From: an uncultured Eubacteriales bacterium | GTDB lineage: Bacteria > Bacillota > Clostridia > Oscillospirales > Acutalibacteraceae | Direction of reading: 5' to 3' | NCBI GenBank assembly: GCA_934477125.1 | Contig: CAKSOL010000009.1 | Coordinates: forward strand, 1 to 64,000 | Length of the DNA stretch: 64,000 nt | Shown: positions 36,177 through 44,451 of the stretch, piece after piece | Position numbering within the stretch: the stretch's first letter is position 1 | How the letters are laid out: every line of letters starts with the position of its first letter | Position numbers and translations under genes: made by a program | Notes under the pieces: model-generated | Databases searched by the model: none | The model's input: the letters and a program-made list of their open reading frames with translations, nothing else | What the model was told of the DNA's origin: nothing

Positions 36177-37121
36177 TCAAAATTTCTTAATATTTGCATT
36201 TTCCTCAAATGTTTCCGGAAGCGCTGCTCCGGCAGGAACAACAAAGCGCAGCGCGTCGCGGCAAAGCGAAAAGCTCATTTCGGTTTCCTCGCTTATTTCG
36301 CCGTCGCGGTTAACCGGAACCGCCCTTTCGGAAACAAACCTCATCCGGCTGCACCGCAGCTGAGAGCAATACGAAAGCTCCGAAAACTCGCCGCGCTTAT
36401 AGCGGGAAAGGAATTTCGGCACCCTTAAATGCGGTATAGCCTCTACGCAGGTAAAATCAAGAATACCGTCATTCGGAACAGCTGTCGGCGCTCCCTTATA
36501 TCCGCCGCCGTAATAAGGGGCGTTGGCGATAACGGCAAACAGCCATCTTCCCCTTTTCGGTTCTCCGCCGTCAACCGATACCGAAAGCTCAACGCCGAGC
36601 CGGGGAGTAAAGAAATTTCTGAGAACCGCAAGCTTATATGCCATTGAACCGCTTACCGCCGGCAAGCGCTTGAACAGGTTCATATCCCGCGCAACCATAG
36701 CATCCATTCCGACTGAGCAGCCGTTGAGACAGAGCCTGCCGCCGGCGTCTATCAGGTCGATATAAAACGCTTTGCCGTTCACCTGAGCCTCTATATTTCT
36801 GAACGGTTCGGCGTCCCCGAAGTATTTCAGAAAATCGTTGGCTGTTCCGCAGGGGATAACACCGAGCTCGGCGTTATCAAATCCGCGGATACCGTTTGCC
36901 GCCTCATAGACGGTTCCCTCGCCGCCCGCCGCGAAAATCCTGACCCTTTCTCCGGTTTCGGCAATACCTCTTGCCCGCTGCTCGGCATCTCCGGCACAGC
37001 TTGTGAACACTATTTCAAAATCTTCGTTTTTACCGTCAAAGTATTTTCTTACCGCATCGGCAATCTCAGGCTGATACTTACCCTTTCCCGCCGCCGGGTT
37101 TATCAGAAAAAGATACTTCAA
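36177..37121 (-). CDS. Diacylglycerol kinase-family lipid kinase
   Basis: A 314-residue DAGK_cat enzyme (DgkB/YegS-like) that would phosphorylate diacylglycerol or a related lipid at the membrane. The N-terminal domain starts FLINPAAGKGK, and the substrate and nucleotide words are IPCGTANDFLKYFG and NGCSVGMDAMVA. The nucleotide motif usually written GGDGT reads GGEGT here (Glu68). The start appears to be TTG, four bases after the stop of the methyltransferase gene, with AGAGG-like sequences upstream. Confidence 0.9.
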   Translation of the reverse strand: MKYLFLINPAAGKGKYQPEIADAVRKYFDGKNEDFEIVFTSCAGDAEQRARGIAETGERVRIFAAGGEGTVYEAANGIRGFDNAELGVIPCGTANDFLKYFGDAEPFRNIEAQVNGKAFYIDLIDAGGRLCLNGCSVGMDAMVARDMNLFKRLPAVSGSMAYKLAVLRNFFTPRLGVELSVSVDGGEPKRGRWLFAVIANAPYYGGGYKGAPTAVPNDGILDFTCVEAIPHLRVPKFLSRYKRGEFSELSYCSQLRCSRMRFVSERAVPVNRDGEISEETEMSFSLCRDALRFVVPAGAALPETFEENANIKKF

Positions 37122-37125
37122 TCCT

Positions 37126-38262
37126 CTAACCTCTCTTTTCGGGAGATTTAAAATACATATAAAGCTGGCATTTTATCATACCGTTATATAATTTACGGCG
37201 CTTATCCGCCGCAGCTCCGAAAAGCTTTTCAAACTCATCATGAGGGCTTATTATGAAATATTTTCTGCCGCCGCCCCGAACAAACCGTTCTCCCATAATG
37301 CGGTAAAGCTGCTCGGCGGCGTGAATATCAAGCAAACGCTCGCCGTAGGGCGGATTTGTTATAACAAGGCAGCGTTCATCAGGCGGAGTGAAGCTTCTGA
37401 TATCGGCAACGCTTGCCTTTATGTATTTTTCAACACCGGCTTTTTTAGCGTTTGCAGCAGTAAGCTCAACCGCCGCCGGGTCAATATCACAGCCGACCGC
37501 CGAAAAATCGATATTATGAAGAATTAAGTCCTGCGCGCGGGTTCGCTCCTCCTGCCAAACCCGCTGAGGTATAAACCCGAATCTTTCCGCCGAAAAACGC
37601 CTGCGCAGACCGGGAGCAATTTTCGCCGCCATCATAGCTGACTCTATAAGCAGCGTTCCGCTGCCGCACATCGGGTCAAAAAGCTTTGTGTCCGGGTATA
37701 TTCTCGCAAGGTCGCACATTGCCGCCGCCAGCGTTTCCTTAAGCGGCGCATCGTTTGAATTACGGCGATAGCCGCGCTTATGCAATCCCTCCCCTGAGGT
37801 ATCAAGACATATCGACACGCGGTTTTTTCTTATTGAAAAGCGAATTTTATGCTCGGCTCCGGTTTCCTCGAACCATGAAACCGCATATTTCTGTCTGAGC
37901 CGCTCAACTACCGCTTTTTTTATTATCGACTGACAATCGGGAATACTGTGAAGCTCGGACGCAAGACTGCTGCCGACAACCGGGAATGCATCGTCCTTTC
38001 CGATAAAGTCCTCCCAAGGCAGAGCCTTAACTCCGTCAAAAAGCTCGGTAAAGCTTTCGGCGCGGAATTCTCCGAGCAATATCATAATTCTTTCGGAAAA
38101 GCGCGAATTTATATTAGCGCGGGCAAGCATATTGAGGTCGCCGGAGAAAAGAACCCGTCCGTCCTCCGCGGAAACGTTCTCCGCTCCCATACGCCGCAAT
38201 TCATCGGCGGCAATGCCCTCTATACCGAAAAGGCAGGGAGCCGCAAATCTAAGATTTTCCAT
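37126..38262 (-). CDS. THUMP-domain class I SAM-dependent RNA methyltransferase
   Basis: A 378-residue RlmL/YpsC-like enzyme. An N-terminal THUMP RNA-binding region (about 1-160) is followed by a Rossmann methyltransferase domain with DPMCGSGTLLIE (SAM-binding) and the catalytic NPPYGERL motif, which marks N2-guanine or similar base methylation in rRNA. Its ATG directly abuts the stop of the fumarase gene (TAAATG), so they are co-transcribed. Confidence 0.93.
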   Translation of the reverse strand: MENLRFAAPCLFGIEGIAADELRRMGAENVSAEDGRVLFSGDLNMLARANINSRFSERIMILLGEFRAESFTELFDGVKALPWEDFIGKDDAFPVVGSSLASELHSIPDCQSIIKKAVVERLRQKYAVSWFEETGAEHKIRFSIRKNRVSICLDTSGEGLHKRGYRRNSNDAPLKETLAAAMCDLARIYPDTKLFDPMCGSGTLLIESAMMAAKIAPGLRRRFSAERFGFIPQRVWQEERTRAQDLILHNIDFSAVGCDIDPAAVELTAANAKKAGVEKYIKASVADIRSFTPPDERCLVITNPPYGERLLDIHAAEQLYRIMGERFVRGGGRKYFIISPHDEFEKLFGAAADKRRKLYNGMIKCQLYMYFKSPEKRG

Positions 38263-39111
38263 TTATTCCACCGTTTCCTCGGCATGCCTTGTAACATGGC
38301 AGCCAATATTTATTGCAACCGGAAGTCCGGCAATATGAGTAGGAGCCGTTTCTATATTAACGGCAAGCGCCGTTGTTTTGCCGCCGAAGCCCTGAGGTCC
38401 TATTCCCAGTAAATTTATACGCTCCAACAGCTCGTCCTCAAGCTGCGCATAATACTCGTCCGGATTTCTGACGCCGATATCCCGGCATAAGGCTTTTTTG
38501 GCAAGATATGCACATTGCTCGAAATCGCCGCCGATTCCCACTCCTGCGACAATAGGCGGACACGGGTTTCCGCCCGCAGCCTTAACGGCGTTCACCACCG
38601 CGTCAACAACGCCGTCTCTGCCGGCAGCCGGCGTCAGCATTTTAATAACGCTCATATTCTCGCTGCCGAAGCCTTTGGGCGCAACGGTTATATGAACAGC
38701 TCCGCCCGGAACTATCCGTGTATGCAAAACCGCAGGAGTGTTATCTCCGGTATTGACCCGGCGCAGAGGGTCAGAAACAACGGATTTTCTGAGCAGACCG
38801 TCGGTATATCCGGCGGCTACGCCTTCATTAACGGCATTTTTAAGCGAACCGCCGGTTAAATGAACATCCTGCCCTATATCAAGAAAAACAACCGCCATTC
38901 CGGTATCCTGACAAACAGGCAATTTCAGCTGCCGCGCCGCGCCGAGGTTTTTCAGCAAATCTCCGAGAACGCTTTTTCCGAGACTTGAGCATTCGTTATT
39001 TTCAGCCTTGGCAATACTCTGCTCCAGGCTATCGGGAAGAACCCGGTTTGCCGATACACACAGTCTCGCAACAGCGTCCCTGATTTTCTGCACAGGTATT
39101 TCGTTTATCAA
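38263..39111 (-). CDS. Class I fumarate hydratase alpha subunit
   Basis: A 282-residue iron-sulfur hydratase alpha subunit (FumA N-terminal/TtdA-like). The words PVCQDTGMAVVFLDIGQ, GNPCPPIVAGVGIGGDFEQ and LGIGPQGFGGKTTALAV carry the cluster cysteines and active-site Gly-rich loops. It would interconvert fumarate and malate (or tartrate relatives) together with a beta subunit, but none is encoded beside it. The start is TTG with GGGGGAAA upstream; no closer ATG exists. It begins 29 bases after a terminator, so its promoter is not obvious. Confidence 0.9.
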   Translation of the reverse strand: MINEIPVQKIRDAVARLCVSANRVLPDSLEQSIAKAENNECSSLGKSVLGDLLKNLGAARQLKLPVCQDTGMAVVFLDIGQDVHLTGGSLKNAVNEGVAAGYTDGLLRKSVVSDPLRRVNTGDNTPAVLHTRIVPGGAVHITVAPKGFGSENMSVIKMLTPAAGRDGVVDAVVNAVKAAGGNPCPPIVAGVGIGGDFEQCAYLAKKALCRDIGVRNPDEYYAQLEDELLERINLLGIGPQGFGGKTTALAVNIETAPTHIAGLPVAINIGCHVTRHAEETVE

Positions 39112-39131
39112 CGGCTTTCCCCCGTTCTGCG

Positions 39132-39183
39132 AAAAAATAGGACAGAATCCTTAAGTGCTGATATGCACAAATGGATTCCGTCC
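39132..39183 (-). terminator. Intrinsic terminator after yabR
   Basis: On the minus strand an 11-bp stem with one mismatch (39183-39173 with 39150-39140), enclosing a second small hairpin (GTGC/GCAC), is followed by TATTTTTT (39139-39132). It separates the yab cluster from the fumarase gene. Confidence 0.85.
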
Positions 39184-39208
39184 GCCGAAATCAAACCAAT
39201 CCGTCCGA

Positions 39209-39688
39209 TTATTTTACTCCCGCTCCGCGTTTTGAACGGCGCGCCTCAGGATTGCGGCGCTTTAAATCGGAAAATTTATCATCGCTCGTCTGCTTAAAAT
39301 GATTTATCATTTCATCGAGAGTTGAGGCCTCCGGCTTTTTGGGAGTCCAGGTATATGAACCGTCCGGCTTGGGCGGCGGCGTATACGGTCTGCGCTCTCT
39401 CGGCGCTCCGTCCGCGCGCTGGCGGTCCCCCCTGCGCTGACCGCGCTCCGGAGGCTCTATGGTCCGCTTTATGCTCAGGCTTATCTTGCCGTCCTCCGCT
39501 ATTCCGGTTATCATAGCCTTAACGCTCTGCCCCATCTGAAGATACTCGTTAATATCGTTCACATAGGTATGAGCTATTTCGGAAATGAATACCATTCCGG
39601 ATTTGCCCTCTCCGAGATCAACGAACGCCCCATAGTTCTTGATACCCGTTACCTTGCCCTCAACAATGTCTCCGACCTTAAACTCCAT
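39209..39688 (-). CDS. yabR: S1 RNA-binding domain protein, YabR-like
   Basis: A 159-residue protein with one S1 domain (about 1-75; words GDIVEGKVTGIKNYGAFVDL and GKISLSIK), then an Arg/Pro-rich basic tail. It probably binds RNA or ribosomes. Position next to divIC, as in Bacillus yabR, supports the name. The Shine-Dalgarno AGGAGG is rather far (13 bases) from the ATG. Confidence 0.9.
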   Translation of the reverse strand: MEFKVGDIVEGKVTGIKNYGAFVDLGEGKSGMVFISEIAHTYVNDINEYLQMGQSVKAMITGIAEDGKISLSIKRTIEPPERGQRRGDRQRADGAPRERRPYTPPPKPDGSYTWTPKKPEASTLDEMINHFKQTSDDKFSDLKRRNPEARRSKRGAGVK

Positions 39689-39731
39689 AAAAAAATATGT
39701 TCCTCCTGATTTTATATATTCCGGCAGCCGG

Positions 39732-40022
39732 TCAGCGGCCTGATTTATCTATGTAAACTATGCCGTCCGGATATTCGTATCCGAGACGTTCTCTGGCGGC
39801 TTTTTCTATAAGCGCAGTCTGCGAGCCGTCCGACAGAATGTATTGCAGCTCGTCTATCTGAGCCTGCTTGTCGGCGCGCTGATTAAGCTGAGCCGCATAG
39901 ACCGCTTTTTTCTCGCGCAGCGTATTCCAAAGAGTTGCCAGCGTTATTATCATATAGACGGAAACCCCAATAACAAGCAGCCGCACAAAAATACTGCGGT
40001 TTGCCTTGCTCCCAGAACGCAT
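39732..40022 (-). CDS. divIC: Septum formation protein DivIC (FtsB-like)
   Basis: A 96-residue bitopic division protein: a short cytoplasmic basic N-terminus, one membrane helix (about 12-34) and an external coiled coil (about 35-75) ending in the LGYEYPDGIVYI word typical of DivIC/FtsB. It bridges early and late divisome proteins. It has its own promoter inside the end of yabQ. Confidence 0.92.
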   Translation of the reverse strand: MRSGSKANRSIFVRLLVIGVSVYMIITLATLWNTLREKKAVYAAQLNQRADKQAQIDELQYILSDGSQTALIEKAARERLGYEYPDGIVYIDKSGR

Positions 40023-40076
40023 AAAGCGATTGCCTCCATTTCTGCGGAAAATACATACTATTTCAATATATTACTC

Positions 40077-40106
40077 AGTATACAACATTACCGCACACAT
40101 TTTCAA
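40077..40106 (-). promoter_or_regulatory. Promoter of divIC
   Basis: On the minus strand TTGAAA (40106-40101), an 18-base spacer and TATACT (40082-40077) lie about 50 bases before divIC and overlap the last codons of yabQ. This would uncouple division from the sporulation genes upstream. Confidence 0.8.
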
Positions 40107-40549
40107 GAGTTTTTTTCACTTTCAGCACACTTTTTGCGTCTTTTTTTAAAAAACAGGGAGATTTTATCGATTTGAGAGTTAAAAAAGTCCTCAAAACGCT
40201 TCCCGGCGCGTCCTAGAAGCGATGACAGCCGGTGCAGACCGGAAAACAGGAGCACTAAAATTTTCAGCCAAAGCTTAGAGACTGTAAGCCGGCAGACAAA
40301 AAATCCCGCCGCCTGCCCTGCAAGAGCATATAAACGAATCTGACCGCAGGAAAACACCAGCAGAAACAAAAAAGAATAAACCCCGGCAGCGAAGAAAAAG
40401 ATTATATCCTCAAAAAAAATCAGGCGGCTGTTATCCGCCCCGGTTTTGCGCCGGGCGCGGAAAATATCGTACGCAAGGCAGAAGAGCGCGCCGGAAAGAA
40501 AAGCCCATAAAAAGGTTTTGAGCTGGAGCGAAATTTCTATTTCCCACAT
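40103..40549 (-). CDS. yabQ: Spore cortex biosynthesis protein YabQ
   Basis: A 148-residue membrane protein with about four helices (LKTFLWAFLSGALFCLAYDIFRA at the start, cut here as the YabQ hallmark LFCLAYDIFR). YabQ is needed for cortex formation in endospores and localises to the forespore outer membrane. I place the start at the ATG at 40549, four bases after the yabP stop; the upstream in-frame start overlaps yabP. Confidence 0.9.
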   Translation of the reverse strand: MWEIEISLQLKTFLWAFLSGALFCLAYDIFRARRKTGADNSRLIFFEDIIFFFAAGVYSFLFLLVFSCGQIRLYALAGQAAGFFVCRLTVSKLWLKILVLLFSGLHRLSSLLGRAGKRFEDFFNSQIDKISLFFKKRRKKCAESEKNS

Positions 40550-40553
40550 AGCT

Positions 40554-40823
40554 TCACCGGAAAAGTCGGGAGATAAAGCCGCCATGTCCGGAATCGGCGG
40601 TATAAGCGAGGGCGTGCAGTCTGCCCTCAGCCGTAAGGTCTCCGGTCTCGGTTATAAAGCTTACTATATGCAGATTTTCCCCTTTGACCGTCATTTGTCC
40701 GGCGGAGGTATCGAGACGTATCGTTTCGTCGTCGAAGCTCAAAACCGCCGCAACGCCCGAAATATGCAGCTTTTCCCTGCCCTGAGTTACTATACCGTGA
40801 TTCATTTCATTTTTATTTTCCAT
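40554..40823 (-). CDS. yabP: Sporulation protein YabP
   Basis: An 89-residue YabP/YqfC-family protein (REKLHISGVAAVLSFDDETIRLDT, family words LHISGV and LHIVSF). It is a sporulation protein made with yabQ. The ATG at 40823 has GGGAGGA seven bases upstream; a longer in-frame start would run into the terminator behind yabO. Confidence 0.9.
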   Translation of the reverse strand: MENKNEMNHGIVTQGREKLHISGVAAVLSFDDETIRLDTSAGQMTVKGENLHIVSFITETGDLTAEGRLHALAYTADSGHGGFISRLFR

Positions 40824-40851
40824 AAAACGGTCCTCCCGGTTCTTTATATAC

Positions 40852-40886
40852 AAAAAAGCGTCCATTCCAATATATGGAATGAACGC
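40852..40886 (-). terminator. Intrinsic terminator between yabO and yabP
   Basis: On the minus strand a 12-bp stem with one mismatch (GCGTTCATTCCA with TGGAATGGACGC) and 5-base loop is followed by TTTTTTG. It cuts the cluster just before the sporulation pair, which implies that yabPQ need a separate promoter, perhaps a sporulation sigma factor; I could not find a convincing one. Confidence 0.88.
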
Positions 40887-40900
40887 CGTTTCTATTCTTT

Positions 40901-41143
40901 TTAATCCAATATACGGTACATACCCGCCGCGTCGTCCTTGCGGACGGTTTCGCTGACCTCGGTAACCTCAAGGATTACCTTTCGCGAGCCGAAGGATATT
41001 TCGATGCGATCTCCCGGCTTAACGTCGTAGGATGCGCGCGCCGCCTTTCCGTTCACCGCAACCCTGCCTGCGTCGCACGCCTCGTTTGCAACGGTACGCC
41101 GCTTTATAAGGCGGGAAACCTTTAGATATTTGTCAAGTCGCAT
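40901..41143 (-). CDS. yabO: S4-domain RNA-binding protein YabO / RqcP
   Basis: An 80-residue S4 domain protein starting MRLDKYLKVSRLIKRRTVANE, the RqcP/Hsp15-like signature. In Bacillus RqcP works on stalled large ribosomal subunits to move Ala-tRNA during rescue. It lies between hup and the terminator. Confidence 0.93.
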   Translation of the reverse strand: MRLDKYLKVSRLIKRRTVANEACDAGRVAVNGKAARASYDVKPGDRIEISFGSRKVILEVTEVSETVRKDDAAGMYRILD

Positions 41144-41164
41144 AGTAACCTCTGATTAAATCAC

Positions 41165-41213
41165 AAAACGGCTGCGCTTTGACCGGAAAATCCGGAAACA
41201 AATCCCGCAGCCG
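41165..41213 (-). terminator. Intrinsic terminator after hup
   Basis: On the minus strand CGGCTGCG (41213-41206) pairs with CGCAGCCG (41176-41169), enclosing an inner CCGG-ATTTT-CCGG-type hairpin, and TTTT follows (41168-41165). It lies between hup and yabO and may be partial, as yabO has no clear promoter of its own. Confidence 0.75.
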
Positions 41214-41244
41214 CTGTGATTATTCAAAATATGAACCGGTAAAA

Positions 41245-41517
41245 TTACTTAACGGCAGCCTTGAAAGCCTGTCCTGCCTTGAAAACCGGAGTCTTGGAAG
41301 CAGCAATCTTAATGGTCTTCTTGGTCTGCGGATTGATACCGGTGCGAGCGGCGCGGGTACGAACCTCAAAGGTTCCGAAGCCTATAAGCTGAACCTTATC
41401 GCCGGCGTTGAGAGCATCGGTAACAGACTCGATAAACGCGGTAAGAGCCTTATCGGCATCCTTCTTTGAAATCTCTGCCTTCTCGGCAATAGCAGCTACT
41501 AAATCAGTTTTTTTCAT
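41245..41517 (-). CDS. hup: HU-family DNA-binding protein
   Basis: A 90-residue HU nucleoid protein that bends DNA as a dimer. The hallmark GFGTFEVRTRAARTGINPQT spans the DNA-binding arms. The ATG at 41517 has GGAGG eight bases upstream; an in-frame start five codons earlier falls in the ribosome-binding site. It has its own promoter with an unusually long leader and a terminator, so expression can be high and independent of neighbours. Confidence 0.96.
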   Translation of the reverse strand: MKKTDLVAAIAEKAEISKKDADKALTAFIESVTDALNAGDKVQLIGFGTFEVRTRAARTGINPQTKKTIKIAASKTPVFKAGQAFKAAVK

Positions 41518-41642
41518 GAGTATAACCTCCAAAAAATATTATTCCGACAGCTGCATAGCTTTCATACGGAGCAACCGCAAAAGCCTCCGCAGCGAGGAAC
41601 TCTTTTTTCCGTTTCAGGCAAGCTGAAGAAACGTACTATTTA

Positions 41643-41671
41643 TATTTACCATAGAATTTAAAAAAAATCAA
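41643..41671 (-). promoter_or_regulatory. Promoter of hup
   Basis: On the minus strand TTGATT (41671-41666), a 17-base spacer and TAAATA (41648-41643). Transcription would start near 41636, leaving a leader of about 119 bases before the HU start. Confidence 0.7.
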
Positions 41672-41760
41672 TAGATTTTCGTATATTTTTGCTTTTTTAT
41701 ACGTTCTTGGCAAAATATTCGTTTTATTTTATGACATTCAAACAAAATTTAACCGTGTTT

Positions 41761-43305
41761 CTAACGCTTAAAAAGGCTTTTTCCGCCGAAAATCAGAGCC
41801 AGCTCCTTTTCGGAAAACACCCTAAAGCTCCAAACCGCGGCGATAAAAACTATAACTGCGGCAATAACAGCGACAGCGACAGCCAAGCCTCCTGACCCAA
41901 AACGGCAAATCAGAACAGCTGCAAAAACGGCAGGAACAGCCGCTGCGGCAGGACGCAGGAACGCTCCCGCGTTAAATCCTCCGGTATGTTTTGAAAGAAT
42001 AACAATCGCCGGAACAAGAGCCGAGAAATACAGCAGACAGGTAGATATTGCGGCGCCGTATATATTTATATCCTTTCGGGATACAAGCAGCACATTTCCC
42101 ATCAGCTTAACAAGCGCGGAAGCCGAAAGAATAATAAGCGCCGCCCCCTTTTTCCCAATCGCCTGCAGCGCCTGAACCGCCGGAATTGCAATTCCGGCGA
42201 AAACGGCAGCCGCACCGTAAATTGCAAGCAGCCGCGAGCCGGTCTGCAAATGACCGGCACCGCCGTAGAGCAAGGAATTTATACCGGCGGAAAGCGCTGT
42301 CATTCCAAGTCCCGACGGCAGAGCTATGCAAGCCGAAATTTTAAGCAAAAGTCCGGTTCTTTCCCTGAGAAGCCGTTTATCTCCGGCAGCTGCGGCGGAC
42401 GAAAGCTGAGGAACGGCGCTTACGCCGACAGCGGTTGAAACTGTGGGAATCAGATTAAAAAGAGTAAATTCCCTGCCGCGTATACCGTACAGCAGCTGAG
42501 CGTTCTTTCTAAGCTGCTCAGAGGCGATATTCAGCATCGGGCGAACGGTCAGAGCGTCCGTAAGAGAAGCAGGAACACTCAGCAGCAGAGCCGATATTCC
42601 GATTGAAACCGCCGCGCTAAAAAGTCTGCGGCGAAGTCTTTCGTCGTTTTCTTTATCGATGCCAGAAGAAACCGGAACTGAGTCTTTCGAGGAAACCGCC
42701 AGCCAGACCCATGCCGCAAAAACGCCGAGCGTTATTCCGAAAAGCACAGCTGCCGCGCCGATATTGCTGTCTGACGACAGGCGCATAACAAGTGCGCCGA
42801 GACCCAATCCCAGCACAAGCTTTCCGACAGCCTCTATAATATCGGAAACAGCGGTCGGAAGCATATTATTCTGTCCCTCATACCAGCCGCGGTAATAAGA
42901 AATCAAAAAGAACAGCAGTACTGCCGGAGCAACGGCAAACAGCGCGAGCAATGCCGCCGTATCTCCTCCGGCAAGCCGCAGCATAAAGGGAATGAAAAGT
43001 ATATACAATGATACCGCGCAAGCACCGAAAATGCGGAAAAGTTTTTTTGAAATCCGGAACAGACTTTCGCGCGCGGAAACGTCCGGCTCCGAAGAATATA
43101 CGGTTGCGGCGGCAACGGGAAGTCCGGTCATGGCAAGTGCGTAAAACGGAGTGAACAGGTCATACACCGAGCTGAATCTTCCGAATCCGCTGTCGCCGAG
43201 AAGATTTGCAAGAGGTATCTTGAACAAAGCTCCGATAAGCTTTACAGCCGCCGTTGAGATAAGCAGCAGCAGCGCGCCTGACGGTTTTATACTTTTATTT
43301 TTCAC
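41761..43305 (-). CDS. SpoVB-like polysaccharide/lipid flippase (MOP family)
   Basis: A 514-residue membrane protein with about 14 helices, of the SpoVB/YabM/MurJ group that flips lipid-linked precursors for peptidoglycan or spore cortex. The N-terminal GALFKIPLANLLGDSGFGRF word is typical. The start is a GTG sharing GTGA with the stop of the nucleosidase gene. Its place beside the yab cluster matches Bacillus yabM. Confidence 0.92.
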   Translation of the reverse strand: MKNKSIKPSGALLLLISTAAVKLIGALFKIPLANLLGDSGFGRFSSVYDLFTPFYALAMTGLPVAAATVYSSEPDVSARESLFRISKKLFRIFGACAVSLYILFIPFMLRLAGGDTAALLALFAVAPAVLLFFLISYYRGWYEGQNNMLPTAVSDIIEAVGKLVLGLGLGALVMRLSSDSNIGAAAVLFGITLGVFAAWVWLAVSSKDSVPVSSGIDKENDERLRRRLFSAAVSIGISALLLSVPASLTDALTVRPMLNIASEQLRKNAQLLYGIRGREFTLFNLIPTVSTAVGVSAVPQLSSAAAAGDKRLLRERTGLLLKISACIALPSGLGMTALSAGINSLLYGGAGHLQTGSRLLAIYGAAAVFAGIAIPAVQALQAIGKKGAALIILSASALVKLMGNVLLVSRKDINIYGAAISTCLLYFSALVPAIVILSKHTGGFNAGAFLRPAAAAVPAVFAAVLICRFGSGGLAVAVAVIAAVIVFIAAVWSFRVFSEKELALIFGGKSLFKR

Positions 43306-44009
43306 AGTCTGTATGTATCGCAGACCGCGCAGAGACAGCGGTAAAACGAATCAGGCAGCAGAGCTTCTCCGCCGGTATTCATTTCGCGGTAGCTTGCCTT
43401 TGCGTCCGCTCCGGCGTCATCCGATATACGTCTGAGCGCAATAAACGGAACGCCTGCCATATGGCACACCGCCGCTATCGCTCCGGTTTCCATATCACAG
43501 GATGTCGCCCCGAAGGTTTCAGCGAGAAAACGCCGGTCGGTTTCGCTGCAAATAAAACGGTCGCCGCAGACAGCCGTTCCCGATGCAGCCTCCGGCAGGA
43601 TTTTTCCGAATATTCCGAGCAGCTGCGGATCGGCTTTATAAATATACTCCTGCCCCGGTTTTTCGCAGGGCTTATAGCCTATTCCGGTGAGGTCGAAATC
43701 GTGTTCAAGATATCTGTCCGGCAGCATCAGCTCGCCTCTGCGGACTCCCGAAATTCCTCCCGAAAGACCGAAATTAAGTATTATATTACAGCCGGAGCCT
43801 ATAAGCGCAGCGGTTGCTGCGGCGGCGTTTACCTTTCCGATTTTTGAAACAACACATACCGCCTGCGTCTGATTTGTACCGCCGCTGACCGGAAACGCAA
43901 CGCCCTCTCTTGAAAGCAGAGTTATACTGTTTCCACCGCGGGTATAAGGCTCGAAGCCCTTAAACTCGTCCGCGTCGGCAACGACAATTCCTATTCTGAG
44001 CTCTTCCAT
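43302..44009 (-). CDS. 5'-methylthioadenosine/S-adenosylhomocysteine nucleosidase-like
   Basis: A 235-residue PNP/UDP-family nucleosidase. The words ILNFGLSGGI, CDMETGAIA (Glu174 binding ribose) and RISDDA (catalytic Asp197) are those of MTA/SAH nucleosidase, which splits adenine from methylthioadenosine or SAH. A futalosine hydrolase role is a less likely alternative. It is translationally coupled to the SpoVB-like gene. Confidence 0.88.
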   Translation of the reverse strand: MEELRIGIVVADADEFKGFEPYTRGGNSITLLSREGVAFPVSGGTNQTQAVCVVSKIGKVNAAAATAALIGSGCNIILNFGLSGGISGVRRGELMLPDRYLEHDFDLTGIGYKPCEKPGQEYIYKADPQLLGIFGKILPEAASGTAVCGDRFICSETDRRFLAETFGATSCDMETGAIAAVCHMAGVPFIALRRISDDAGADAKASYREMNTGGEALLPDSFYRCLCAVCDTYRL

Positions 44010-44023
44010 TAAAATTCCTCTTT

Positions 44024-44404
44024 TCAGTTGCTTCCTTTTTTAACTCTTGCTCCGCAGCCGGGGCAAAAGCTCATTCCGTCTTCAAGCCTTCTTCCGCATT
44101 GAGTGCAGAATTCCGCAGTCTGATTTTTAGCGCCGTCCGAATAAGAATTATAGCCCTCGGCAACCGACTGCTGAGCCTCTATTATGCGCTCCAGTTCCTC
44201 TATTTTCTCATTCTTTTCAGCTATCTGCGCATCCTTTGCGTTGAGCGCGCTGACAAACGGCTGAACCTGCACCGGGATTTCTCCGTTTCTGATAATTGAA
44301 AAATAATATCTTCCGAGAGACGCAAAATCCGAGGTTTTCTGCGCCTCAATAGCGGATATTTCAAGCTTTAGCTTTTGAATACTCAATTTTTCACCTATAC
44401 CCAT
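44024..44404 (-). CDS. Coiled-coil protein with C-terminal zinc ribbon
   Basis: A 126-residue cytoplasmic protein. Helical and coiled-coil segments (about 5-35 and 50-80: NAKDAQIAEKNEKIEELERI) precede a zinc ribbon with CTQCG and CPGCG (about 99-117). GGGAGG lies before the ATG. No function is known; it sits between the uridine kinase-like gene and the nucleosidase. Confidence 0.85.
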   Translation of the reverse strand: MGIGEKLSIQKLKLEISAIEAQKTSDFASLGRYYFSIIRNGEIPVQVQPFVSALNAKDAQIAEKNEKIEELERIIEAQQSVAEGYNSYSDGAKNQTAEFCTQCGRRLEDGMSFCPGCGARVKKGSN

Positions 44405-44451
44405 AATAATCCTCCCAAAATAATAAGTGGTGCCGCTTTATAAGGAAAAAC

